From an uncultured Aquimarina sp. (lineage in GTDB: Bacteria; Bacteroidota; Bacteroidia; Flavobacteriales; Flavobacteriaceae), in the NCBI GenBank assembly GCA_947503835.1, contig CANNFM010000026.1, positions 1-38,725 on the forward strand: 38,725 nt of DNA, read 5' to 3'. The position numbers and the translations under genes are program-made. Shown one piece after another: positions 16,905 through 26,600 of this stretch. A model generated the notes under the pieces. The model was not told the origin of the DNA. It saw only the letters and a program-made list of their open reading frames with translations, and did no database searches. How positions within the stretch are numbered: position 1 is the stretch's first letter; the number at the start of each line of letters is the position of its first letter.

Positions 16905-19280
16905 GTGAAAAATTTAGGAAAAAAAGGAAGTCTTTTTTTTCTGTTTTTATATAGTATACTATCTAGTGCTCAAAATGGATTAACAGGAGTGGTTATTGAT
17001 AAAGACTCTAATCCGATTTCTGGAGCAACAATAAAGATATTAGATCTAAAAAACAGAGGAACAGTAAGTGATTTTAAAGGGGAATTTAATATAGTTCTCC
17101 CTAATGGTTCTTATACTATTGAAACCACTTACATTGGTTTTAAAAAGTATAGTAGAAAGGTGCAAATAGAAGCCTCTAAAACCGTATCTCTCAGGATTGT
17201 TTTAGAAGAAGATATCGAAGAACTTAGAGATGTTATTGTACAAGGAAAAACAGAAGCACAAAAAACCAGAGAAAAAGCTTTTGAGGTAGAAGTTATTCAA
17301 ACCAAAGGGCTAAAAAATATCAGCGTAGATATCAATTCGATTTTAACTACAATACCTGGGGTAAATGTTCGTCAAAGAGGAGGGTTGGGGTCAGCATTTG
17401 ATTTTTCACTGAATGGCTTGTCAGGAAAGCAAGTGAAATTTTTCATCGACGGGATTCCTTTAGAGAATTATGGAAGCTCTTTAACACTCAATAATTTCCC
17501 GGCAACTTTAGTAGAACGAGCAGAAGTCTATAAAGGCGTTGTGCCTATTAATTTAGGAGCAGATGCTTTAGGAGGGGCAGTAAACATTATTACGAATCAA
17601 CGCAAGAATGATTTCTTAGATGCTTCTTATGATATAGGCTCTTTTAATACCCATAGAGCTACGTTACATGGCCAATATTATAGTAAAAAAGGGGCTGTAC
17701 TACAACTATCTTCATTTTACAATTATTCTGATAACGATTATACCATAGATGATATTGAAGTACGAGATGAGCTAGGAAACGATACGGGTATTCGAAGAGA
17801 CAATGTGAAACGATTTCATGATGCCTATACCTCTAAAATGATCAACATAAAAACTGGCTTGGTTGATAAAACTTTTGCAGATCGCTTAATGATAGGAGTC
17901 ACAGCTTCTGCCAACGAAAATGAAATCCAGCATCCGATTGATCCTCAAAACCCTTTTGGAGAGGTTTTTACCGAAAATGATATTATTTCAGCATCTATAG
18001 ATTTTGAAAAAAACAATATACTTCGAGACAAATTAAAACTAAAAATCTACGGATCCATTGCCCGTAATCAGGAAAAAGTAGTCGATACTTCTTCTCGAAA
18101 ATATGATTGGTTTGGCAATTTTATAGAACGAAGTGATCAGACATTAGGTGAGTTCGAATCCAATACAACCTTGTTTGAATTCAAAGACGACCTACATCTG
18201 ATCAATGTTTTAGCTACCTATACGATTGATGATCAAAACAGCCTAAATTTTAATTATACCAAAAATTATATCAAAAGAAAAGGAGAAGACCCAGCAAGAA
18301 CAGGCAGGATTGCTTTTCAGGATCCACACATCGTCGACAAAAACATATTCGGACTCTCTTATGATTTTGAATTATTGGATGCTATGTGGAACACTTCAGT
18401 ATTTACTAAAGGATATCTACTAAACTCTGAAGGGATTACTGAAGACCTTTTTACCAATGTCGAAGAAGATCGGTTTACGAGATTTGAAAATACATTCGAA
18501 GAACTGGGATATGGATTGGCATCAACCTATAAATTTTCAAACGACTTTCAGATTAAAGGCTCATTTGAAAGAACGTTTAGAATTCCTGAAGGATACGAAG
18601 TTTTTGGAGATGGTTTCCTGTTAAAATCAAATCCCGAATTGCTTCCCGAAGAAAGTTACAATGCTAACATAGGAGCACTTTTCAATAAAAACCTAAATGC
18701 CTTCAGGATTCAGATGGATGCTAATGTTTTTCTTCGGGAATCCAAAAACTTCATAGCTATAAGATCCGAAGGTATTTTTTCTAGATACTATAATACTGCG
18801 GATGCCAGAAGCACAGGAGTAGAAGGAGAGATTAGAACACTTTATAATGATATATTCTTTTTAGATGTTAATGCTACCTATCAAAACATCATAGATCGCA
18901 ATGCTGGTGAAAATGCCGGAGTAGATTTTCTGAAAAACCAACGTATTGCCAATATTCCTTATTTGTTCGGTAATGCAAGAATAGGCGGCAGATTTAAAGA
19001 TGTCATTGCTACAGATGATCAATTCAATATTTCCTGGAGTACTTACTACGTACATGATTACCCGCTTACCTCTTTTGTAGAAGGAAATCCCGATGAAAGA
19101 GATATCATACCAGAACAAATTTCGCATAATCTACAGCTAGGATATTCTTTTGATAAAGGAAAGTATAATCTATCTGTATTGGCAAGAAATATCATGGACG
19201 CTAAAATCTATGACAACTTCGAGATTCAGCAACCCGGAAGGGCTTTTTATATAAAATTAAGATACTATATATCAAACTAA
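16905..19280 (+). CDS. TonB-dependent siderophore receptor (XusA-like)
   Basis: Outer-membrane receptor that imports a ferric siderophore with TonB energy. The 791-aa protein has a signal peptide (about 1-22, ending SSAQ), a carboxypeptidase-D regulatory-like beta-sandwich (about 25-100; GVVIDKDSNPISGATI), a TonB-box-like ELRDVIVQGKT, a plug domain (about 120-230; TTIPGVNVRQRGG, VKFFIDGIPLENYG, GADALGGAVNIIT) and a barrel ending in an aromatic strand (FYIKLRYYISN). The frame opens at TTG (16899); GTG at 16905 gives the best signal peptide. Followed after 33 bp by a DUF4374 lipoprotein gene, the order of Bacteroides xusAB. Likely substrate is the siderophore made by the adjacent operon. Confidence 0.93.
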   Translation: MKNLGKKGSLFFLFLYSILSSAQNGLTGVVIDKDSNPISGATIKILDLKNRGTVSDFKGEFNIVLPNGSYTIETTYIGFKKYSRKVQIEASKTVSLRIVLEEDIEELRDVIVQGKTEAQKTREKAFEVEVIQTKGLKNISVDINSILTTIPGVNVRQRGGLGSAFDFSLNGLSGKQVKFFIDGIPLENYGSSLTLNNFPATLVERAEVYKGVVPINLGADALGGAVNIITNQRKNDFLDASYDIGSFNTHRATLHGQYYSKKGAVLQLSSFYNYSDNDYTIDDIEVRDELGNDTGIRRDNVKRFHDAYTSKMINIKTGLVDKTFADRLMIGVTASANENEIQHPIDPQNPFGEVFTENDIISASIDFEKNNILRDKLKLKIYGSIARNQEKVVDTSSRKYDWFGNFIERSDQTLGEFESNTTLFEFKDDLHLINVLATYTIDDQNSLNFNYTKNYIKRKGEDPARTGRIAFQDPHIVDKNIFGLSYDFELLDAMWNTSVFTKGYLLNSEGITEDLFTNVEEDRFTRFENTFEELGYGLASTYKFSNDFQIKGSFERTFRIPEGYEVFGDGFLLKSNPELLPEESYNANIGALFNKNLNAFRIQMDANVFLRESKNFIAIRSEGIFSRYYNTADARSTGVEGEIRTLYNDIFFLDVNATYQNIIDRNAGENAGVDFLKNQRIANIPYLFGNARIGGRFKDVIATDDQFNISWSTYYVHDYPLTSFVEGNPDERDIIPEQISHNLQLGYSFDKGKYNLSVLARNIMDAKIYDNFEIQQPGRAFYIKLRYYISN

Positions 19281-19313
19281 ACTAATTTCTAATACTTTAA
19301 AAATCATATCAAA

Positions 19314-20606
19314 ATGAAAACAATACAACGAATTAAAAATATAATGTTGCTTTTGGCAATCTCTATTGCTGCCATTTCTTGTGGTAGGGATGATGATGAA
19401 ACCATTGTTTCTGAACCCACAGCGGTTTCAAAATATGTAGTGGGGTTTGAGGCTTTTCCGGTAGGAGATGCGGCTCCTGTAGACTACATTTTAGAATTAC
19501 CATCGTTAGAATCCCTAACTACTGGCGAGATTTCTGTCGAAGGACAAGGAACACCATTAAAAGGCTGGAGATTTTTTCATAGCGTAGACAATACTGTATT
19601 TACAGCCGGATACTCTGATGACGATACATGTATCGCATATGGTTTAAATGAAAATGGCGAATTGACACAAAAAGCAAATTTTGCATTCCAATCCACTTTA
19701 GACAACTATGCTGCTATTGATGATAAGACTCTAATTGCTGTCGAATTAAGTGCTGCCGTAACAGATCCAAGTGCTACTTCTATTCCAGATCGTAGTTTTT
19801 ATATTGTGAATGCCGAAACAGGTTTGGTAGAAAAAATAGAAACACATCCTGTAGACAGCAGTATTGGAGATGGAACCCCAACAAATCCACCTTATATCCC
19901 TTGGGTAACTGGTATGGTCCTTAGAGATGGAAAGCTATTTATATCATATCATAAATTACTTCCCGACGGTACGTATACCAATATCGGAGCAGATAAAGCA
20001 AATGTTGCAATTTTAAAATACCCAGAATTCGAATTAGAAAAAATAATCGAAGACGATCGTACCGGTCCTATAGGTGTAAATGGGCATAGTACAGGAATCG
20101 AACAAACCGAAAACGGAGATATGTATTCCTTCTCTCCATCAGCCTTAAGTGCTGGTTTTACAACGGCAGTAAAACCTTCAGGGATTTTAAGAATTAAAAA
20201 TGGCGCTACAGCTTTTGATCCGGATTACTTCTTTAATATCGAAGAAGCTACCAATGGTGGAAAATTGTTCTGGATGGACTATATAGGTAACGGAAAAGCA
20301 ATTGCCAGAATTATCATCGATGATACCAATGGTGCAGGAAATTGGGGAGCATTCTTTAAGAAAGATGTTTTTAAAATGGTAGTAATAGACTTAATAAATA
20401 AAACAGTAACCGACATAGCGGGGGTACCAACACACGGGCATCGCTATACATCGCCAATGTTTGTTGAAGATGGTAAAGCGTATATCAGCAGTTCTACCGC
20501 TACAGAAACGCATATTTATATTGTAGACCCCGAAACAGCTACAGCAACCAAAGGGGCAAAAGTACAAGGATTAGGACTTAAAGGAATTTTTAAAGTAACT
20601 AATTAA
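19314..20606 (+). CDS. DUF4374 lipoprotein, siderophore-binding XusB-like
   Basis: A 430-aa surface or periplasmic lipoprotein: signal segment with lipobox AISC (Cys23) and an acidic RDDDE after it, then a repeated beta-strand pattern fitting a propeller. The domain corresponds to DUF4374, the family of XusB of Bacteroides thetaiotaomicron, which binds ferric siderophores at the cell surface and delivers them to the receptor XusA. It follows the receptor gene by 33 bp and is followed by a strong terminator before the PepSY gene. Homology is judged by eye from features such as GWRFFHSVDNTVFTAGYSDD and HGHRYTSPMFVEDGKAYIS. Confidence 0.88.
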   Translation: MKTIQRIKNIMLLLAISIAAISCGRDDDETIVSEPTAVSKYVVGFEAFPVGDAAPVDYILELPSLESLTTGEISVEGQGTPLKGWRFFHSVDNTVFTAGYSDDDTCIAYGLNENGELTQKANFAFQSTLDNYAAIDDKTLIAVELSAAVTDPSATSIPDRSFYIVNAETGLVEKIETHPVDSSIGDGTPTNPPYIPWVTGMVLRDGKLFISYHKLLPDGTYTNIGADKANVAILKYPEFELEKIIEDDRTGPIGVNGHSTGIEQTENGDMYSFSPSALSAGFTTAVKPSGILRIKNGATAFDPDYFFNIEEATNGGKLFWMDYIGNGKAIARIIIDDTNGAGNWGAFFKKDVFKMVVIDLINKTVTDIAGVPTHGHRYTSPMFVEDGKAYISSSTATETHIYIVDPETATATKGAKVQGLGLKGIFKVTN

Positions 20607-20619
20607 TTCAACTTTTTGA

Positions 20620-20658
20620 AAAAAACACTCCCAAGATTATGAGTTGGGAGTGTTTTTT
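20620..20658 (+). terminator. Strong intrinsic terminator between xusB-like and xusC-like genes
   Basis: A perfect 15-bp stem (AAAAAACACTCCCAA at 20620-20634 with TTGGGAGTGTTTTTT at 20644-20658) with a 9-nt loop and a T-run within the 3' arm. It begins 14 bp after the lipoprotein stop and ends 22 bp before the next ATG, so the PepSY gene depends on read-through or its own start. Confidence 0.9.
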
Positions 20659-20679
20659 AATCATTAAAAACCTAGATAC

Positions 20680-21849
20680 ATGTCACCTGCAAAAAAGAAG
20701 AATAATAAGCGTAAAATAATCCTGCAACTTCATAAAATATTGGGATTAGCAACAGGAATTGTACTTTTTATAGTATCTATTACGGGTTGTTTATGGGTTT
20801 TTAAAGATGAAATAGAAAGTTTTTATGACGATTATAAATATGTACATCCAGAAAAACAAGATCTGATCACTTCGTCTACAGTTAAGAACATTGCAGAGCG
20901 TATTATACCGGGTAGAACTATTCATGGGGTTATCTATGGTAAACCCAATGAAGCGATTGAAGTTGTTTTTTATGAAGCCGAACCCGAAGTATTTTACCAA
21001 AGCGTATTTCTAAATCCATATTCGGGAGATTTTATTAAAAGAATAGATAATGATTCGGGATTCTTTGGCTTTATATTAAAAGGACATTTACGGTTATGGT
21101 TGCCAGATGCCATTGGTTCCAGGGTTGTGTCGTATTCTATTTTACTGTTTTTAATCATCATGGTTAGCGGGCTTTTTTTATGGTGGCCCAGAAATACAAA
21201 AAACTGGCGTCAACGATTAAAGTTTGACTGGAATAGTGCAACACGATGGAAACGAAAGAATTTTGATCTGCATACCGTTACAGGATTCTATATCTCTTCT
21301 TTTGGAATAATTTTGGCTTTTACCGGGTGTGTGATGGCATTTAACTGGTTCTATTTTATTGCATATAAAGCTACAGGAGGTGATAAGGCACCACAATTCA
21401 TAATTCCCGAAAGTACGAGTACCTATGTAAGCCAATCTGATGATAGGCCTATGTACGATCAACTGATTCCGATGTTGTATAAGGAATACGAAAATGCAAA
21501 GAGTTTTGAACTTCATTATCCCGAAAATGATTCAACTTCGGTATTGGTAGAGGTAAGCAATTCTAAAGGCTTATATTATAACATGGATTATCTTTTTTTT
21601 GATCAGCATACGCTAGAAGAAATAGAAACCACCAGTATCTACGGAAAATATAAAGATGCTAAATTCGCCGATAAGGTGATCCGTATGAATTATGATATTC
21701 ATATTGGTGCCATTGGCGGTATTGTTGGCAAAATCATTGCTTTTCTGGTAAGTCTAATATGCGCCTCATTACCGGTAAGTGGAGTTTTATTATGGTACGG
21801 AAGAACCTATAAAAAACCCAGAAAGGTGAAACTCAATTATGCAAATTAA
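20680..21849 (+). CDS. PepSY-associated membrane protein (XusC-like, putative reductase)
   Basis: A 389-aa inner-membrane protein of the PepSY_TM family with four main membrane segments: LGLATGIVLFIVSITGCLWV near the N-terminus, a pair around 145-165 and 205-230, and a last one near 350-372. Conserved His lie at membrane edges (LHK near 13, GHLRLW, FDLHTVTG, YDIHIGAIGG). Such proteins (FsrB/XusC types) are thought to reduce and release iron from ferric siderophores. The periplasmic loop carries the PepSY-like region. Together with the two preceding genes it completes an xusABC-like set. The ATG at 20680 follows directly after the terminator. Confidence 0.88.
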   Translation: MSPAKKKNNKRKIILQLHKILGLATGIVLFIVSITGCLWVFKDEIESFYDDYKYVHPEKQDLITSSTVKNIAERIIPGRTIHGVIYGKPNEAIEVVFYEAEPEVFYQSVFLNPYSGDFIKRIDNDSGFFGFILKGHLRLWLPDAIGSRVVSYSILLFLIIMVSGLFLWWPRNTKNWRQRLKFDWNSATRWKRKNFDLHTVTGFYISSFGIILAFTGCVMAFNWFYFIAYKATGGDKAPQFIIPESTSTYVSQSDDRPMYDQLIPMLYKEYENAKSFELHYPENDSTSVLVEVSNSKGLYYNMDYLFFDQHTLEEIETTSIYGKYKDAKFADKVIRMNYDIHIGAIGGIVGKIIAFLVSLICASLPVSGVLLWYGRTYKKPRKVKLNYAN

Positions 21850-22029
21850 AAAAATGATACGACATACATACCTGGTACGGTACTGTATCAATCTATAGTA
21901 CTCCAACAAACCCTTCCGCAACTCATATAAACCCAATTTAAGGTGTATAATTGCCTTTGCATATCGCTAAGGTGTGCTACTTAATTATTTACAAGATATT
22001 GGTAAGCAGGTGATAAGTAGTGGATTACT

Positions 22030-22438
22030 TCTTCGAGGTGGTTATTTATCCTCTTTAATGGGTTTACATTCTATGTTTGGGTGGTTATATACTTATTCTA
22101 GGTAGTTATGTATTGATTTGAAGTGGCTCTGTATCATTTTTAGTGGGTTTGTTACTTATGGTTGGGTGGTTCATTATCGTTTCGAAGGGGTAGTATACCC
22201 ATTCGAAGCGATACTATACTCATTATAATAGGTTACTGTAGTGGTTCGAGACGGTTCTATACCTATTATAAAGGGTTAAGAACCTATTATAAACGGTAAA
22301 TAACCACCTCGAAGGAGTTGTACAACCTATTCGAAAGGGTACAGAACCACTTCGAATCACTTTGGTATAGGGTAGAAGGGGTTTGTAACCAGGTAAAGGG
22401 TGGTTTGTAACCGGGTCAGGGGTGGTTCAGAACCACCC
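22030..22438. repeat. Degenerate array of about 19 repeats of 21-22 bp
   Basis: Successive units follow a loose pattern: TTCGAA or TTATAA, then GGGTT or GGTGGTT, then a few bases, then TAACC or TATACC. Clear examples are ATTATAAAGGGTTAAGAACC, ATTATAAACGGTAAATAACC and ATTCGAAAGGGTACAGAACC. Most contain the dyad GGTTnnnAACC and many the palindrome TTCGAA. Units mix 20, 21 and 22 bp, so it is not coding. Confidence 0.75.
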
Positions 22439-22500
22439 TCTGGGGGTATTGGATAGGGGTAATGGTACATCTCTATTAGAATAACGATTATTATTCGGTT

Positions 22501-22614
22501 TCCGCAGCTGCCGCTAGTCTGTGACTAGTGTGCCACGTATCGCTATGCCAACATATTACAAAAAACAGCCATACGTTAAAAACCTACAGCTGTTTTATTA
22601 GTATCTTACTCTAG
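22501..22614. repeat. Partial (114-bp) copy of the 301-bp unit
   Basis: Matches the first 115 bp or so of the full units with a handful of substitutions and one T deletion. It includes the CCGCTAGTCTGTGACTAGTG arm and the first hairpin. It is the most diverged of the three copies. Confidence 0.9.
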
Positions 22615-22915
22615 TCCGCAGCTGCCGCTAGTCTGTGACTAGTGTGCCACGTATAGCTATGCCAACATATTACAAAAAACAGCCAAACGTTAAAAACCTA
22701 CAGCTGTTTTTATTATTATCTTACTTTAGTCGCCAAACTTTATCGCCACTAGTCACAGACTAGCGGTAGCCACACACTATGGAACAGCGTGGGGATGCAA
22801 AAGCTCGTAACACTTATGCATAAAAAAACAGTCACCTATTTCTAGATGACCGTTTCTTATCATTTATTTGCTTACCCAGAACGCTACGAAGTCACAGACA
22901 TTCGCAGAGCATCAC
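22615..22915. repeat. 301-bp tandem unit, first full copy
   Basis: Differs from the next copy (22916-23216) at only two positions that I find. It contains a 20-bp inverted repeat (22625-22644 with 22747-22766) and two terminator-like hairpins, 22675-22711 and 22822-22855. No open frame. Confidence 0.93.
22675..22711 (+). terminator. Terminator-like hairpin in the repeat unit
   Basis: AAAAACAGC pairs with GCTGTTTTT across a 19-nt loop, ending in a T-rich tract on the plus strand. It is repeated in all three copies of the unit. It would stop transcripts coming from the xus-like side. Confidence 0.6.
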
Positions 22916-23216
22916 TCCGCAGCTGCCGCTAGTCTGTGACTAGTGTGCCACGTATCGCTATGCCAACATATTACAAAAAACAGCCAAACGTTAAAAACCT
23001 ACAGCTGTTTTTATTATTATCTTACTTTAGTCGCCAAACTTTATCGCCACTAGTCACAGACTAGCGGTAGCCACACACTATGGAACAGCGTGGGGATGCA
23101 AAAGCTCGTAACACTTATGCATAAAAAAACAGTCACCTATTTCTAGATGACCGTTTCTTATCATTTATTTGCTTACTCAGAACGCTACGAAGTCACAGAC
23201 ATTCGCAGAGCATCAC
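22916..23216. repeat. 301-bp tandem unit, second full copy
   Basis: Second full copy, directly abutting the first. Its inverted-repeat arms are at 22926-22945 and 23048-23067. Near identity to the first copy means the duplication is recent or kept uniform by recombination. Confidence 0.93.
23123..23156 (-). terminator. Terminator of the RHS/lipoprotein operon
   Basis: On the minus strand AAAC-GTCA-CTA arms pair with two single mismatches around a 4-nt loop, followed by seven T. It lies about 95 bp past the lipoprotein stop (23250) within the second repeat unit; an identical hairpin is in the first unit. Confidence 0.7.
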
Positions 23217-23249
23217 TCTTCGGAGAGCGGGCAGCGTGATCCCTTTAGT

Positions 23250-23651
23250 TTAGTTCTTCTTTATTAAAAGATTAATCAATTCTTCTTTATTTTCATATGT
23301 TTTACCATCTAACTGAATCAAGTTTTTATCAAAAAATAAAGTGAAAACTTTTTTATCTTTTGTGTAAAAGTCGCAAACTAGATATATGTGGTTGTCATTT
23401 AATTTGTCAGTAAAACTTGCTTTAGAAAGATTTTTAATCTCTGTTTTTATATTCTCTATTTTTGAATTGTTATTTATATGATAACCTTTAAGTTTTCTTA
23501 TTGAACTTTCATCAGATTGAGTTGGAGCTAAAATTCCAAAAGGAATGTGAAAAACTTCAATTTTTGTAATTTCATATTTTTCAATATCAAAACCTGATTC
23601 GCAAGAATTTATACTAAAAGCTAATAAAATTATTATTATATTTTTTTTCAT
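23250..23651 (-). CDS. Small lipoprotein, candidate immunity protein of the RHS toxin
   Basis: A 133-aa protein with a lipoprotein signal (hydrophobic 4-13, Cys17 in SINSC), then a small alpha/beta domain rich in Lys and Asn. I know no family for it. Its ATG overlaps the stop of the RHS-toxin gene by one base (TAATG), so the two are translated together. A small gene directly after a polymorphic toxin is usually its immunity gene, and a lipoprotein would guard the periplasm or cell surface against a protease. That role is inference from position only. It ends the operon. Confidence 0.75.
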   Translation of the reverse strand: MKKNIIIILLAFSINSCESGFDIEKYEITKIEVFHIPFGILAPTQSDESSIRKLKGYHINNNSKIENIKTEIKNLSKASFTDKLNDNHIYLVCDFYTKDKKVFTLFFDKNLIQLDGKTYENKEELINLLIKKN

Positions 23652-26600
23652 TATTTTTTCTTTTTGGGTATAATTGATGTTGGAGAAACAACTCTGATTA
23701 CTTTCCCTCGATGTGCATCTCTTTGTATATGATTTAACTTTTTTGCAGCCGGTCTTTCTATTTTATTTATTACATCAAACTCCTCTTTATTATCCCAACC
23801 ACCGGTGAAGTCTGTATTTGAGTCTTCTTCATGCTGGTCAGGGTCTTCAAGAGAACTTTCAGCATGACCAAGTTCATGTAATAGCCCTTCGGCAGGAGTC
23901 AAAACACCTTCTTGAGAATAACCGTCTCCCATAAGCCAAGATATAATACTGGTTTGTTCTCGTTTTATCCCAACTTCTGGGTCATATATTATTTCATTTG
24001 TTTTAGAATTAAAATAAGTTTGATACCTTGAATTTTCAATCAAAGGATTATTATCTTTAGTGTTTTGAAGAATTCCTACATCTCCTAGTTCATCGCCAGA
24101 AAGTCTCTCTATTAATCCTGTAGTATCCGCATCATTATCAATAATATAACTTAAAGAAGAATATACATCTTTTATAAATTGATTATCCCCATCATAAGTG
24201 CCTCCATATTCATATGTATGCTGCTGGTCTTTACCATCTTCATCCTGATAATGAATGATGATTTGTTGACCATCGGGATCAATATAATAGATTGGATTGT
24301 TTGCAGTGTATGTGTAAGGAGAATAATTAAAATAATTCTCTGCTAAATTATCAATATTCATCCACCTACCTAAAGAAGAGTCATAGTTTCTAAATCCAAA
24401 ATCTAACCATTCTAAACCGATTTCATCTTGTTCTTCTTTGCTACCAAAACCATACGTATGATTTCTCCCTCGTAAGATATCATTATACCCTTTATGAGTT
24501 AGCCCAAAAGGATAATAATTCTTCTCTTGTATGATTTCGCTTTGAGAGATTGAACCATCCTTGTTAGCATCTTTATAACTCAATCTTACATTACCAAGAT
24601 GATCTTTATATTGATATACATACTTATATCCATCTGCTTCTTTTTCTACATAACCTTCTGCATGGTTAAAGAACTCAAGAGTACCATTTTTATAGACGTA
24701 ATTACCTGCATATTCGGTTGTTAAAGAACTTCCCTCTGTCACGATCTTTTTTAACTTCGCTCCAGCGGCATCATAAATATAACTAATATTTCCCGTCCCT
24801 TCGGTGTTCGAAATAGTAACTGTTGTTGGTAGATTTAAATGATTATAAGTAATGCCAGTAATGCCTTTGTTTCGGTCTATGGTCATGTTGCCATTAGTAT
24901 CATAATCAAAGTCATTATTAGTATTGGTACCGTCTTTAAAGCCGTAGGTTTTGTTACCACCATCTGCAACTTTCAGGAGTTTGTTACCATCATTATACGA
25001 ATACGATAGGATATCCATATCCCAATAATTAGTACTGTTTTGCCATCCGTGACGTTTTAGTGTCATGATGTTACCTGCCTTGTCATAGGTTACATACGAT
25101 AGATTGTAATGATGTTCATTACTTAATCCACTTGTAATTCTATTTAAAGCATCATAAGTATACGCATAATTTCTAGTCACATTATCATTGGCAGTTTGCC
25201 AAGAGGTACTTGAGATATTACCATTATATAATGGGCTGGCGCCTGCGTTATAATCAATCCCAAAGGTAAACAGATCATTTCCTATATTACTAACATCATT
25301 AATTCCTTTTAGCCAACCTCTTACATTGTAGGTGTAATCTACATCCTGTAACCCTTCGGCTCCGCTCAGGGTTCCATTGTTGCCACTGAGTGTAGTCGCA
25401 GTACCTCCTACTTTTTTAAAGATTAATTGCCCTAGTTCATCATACGCATTACTCGCAATGAGTTCTTCATCTTGGGTATTGATCTTTTGAGTTTGCTTCA
25501 TCATTCTACCCATATGATCATATTCAAATTTGTCTATCGTTACAATAGCGGCATTACTACCTTTGATATGTGTGGTTTTGGTTTGTTTTACTTTGCCCAC
25601 AAAATCCAGTTCTGTTTCTATGACATCATTGGTGTTTAAATAGTTATTGATGCTCGCTACATAAATTGCTCTTGCTTTTTGGTCATAAAAAGTAGCGGTG
25701 GTAATCCAATCGTTAGTGCCTAATACACGAACTTTTGATCCTGTAGGCAATCCTTTGGCGTTTACATCAATCGTTTGACCCAAGGCCGTAGCAGGTGCAC
25801 TTATCCCGGGATGATTAAATTCGTAATCATCATAATAATTGATAGTATAGATCTCTGTAATCCCATGTGGGATTGCCCCATTGGTATAGTAAATCTCTGT
25901 GCCGGCCAATGTAGATGACGATGTTCGGGATACATATTGAGTATAGTTGCTATTGTGGGTTGCACCATCTTGCATAGCTGTTCTACTGGTAACAGAAGGA
26001 TTAACATGCAACCCGGTAAAGGCAACCCTGCCAAGTGCATCGTACTTGGTAAATAACCATTCGTTTTTTGTACGTTGCATAGCATCTTGGGTCATTACCG
26101 GTTGATCCAGTTTGTTATACACGATATATTCCCATCCTTTTCCAGGTATTTTCTTTTCTACCAATCGGTTTCTGTAATCATAGATATATTGATAACAGAG
26201 TTCGACAAGCTCACTGTTTGATACTCCATCACCAGTAGTCACCTTAGGAGGGAGCACATAGGTAAGATTACCATAACTATCATATACATAATAGGTGTCA
26301 TGCTCAACAGAGCTTGCCGAGCCTGTCGAAGCATAGGTTCGTTTCAGAATCACTCTACCTTGCTTGTCTTTATATTCTTTGGTTGTGCGATTATTACCAT
26401 CAGTTGCAGTCCAGTTTTCATCTTTGGTGATGGTCACATATAATTCTCCTGCGGGGTAATCTTCGTTACGTTTTGTAAGTGTGGGTTTCTCAGGATTGTT
26501 ATTTTCAAAAATTACTTCAAAAAAGGCCACTTCTCCTGTGGTATTAGTTCCCCAGTCAAATTTGATCGTATGATCGGTATCACTATTTGGGTTGGCTTTC

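Larger units (their letters stand above)
21850..23249. other. 1.4-kb gene-free convergent region full of repeats
   Basis: This lies between two converging transcription units, the xus-like genes and the RHS operon. It holds about 180 bp of plain AT-rich sequence, then an array of degenerate 21-22-bp repeats (22030-22438), a short spacer, a 114-bp partial copy and two full copies of a 301-bp unit (22501-23216), and 33 bp of leftover sequence. No credible protein-coding frame is open. Confidence 0.85.

Noticed and set aside
22030..22438. CRISPR array
   Set aside because: Units are degenerate with no constant repeat and unique spacer, the period is 21-22 bp, and there are no cas genes.
22501..23216. 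Integron attC-like cassette array
   Set aside because: Inverted arms are present but no core sites of the expected form, no integrase and no cassette ORFs.
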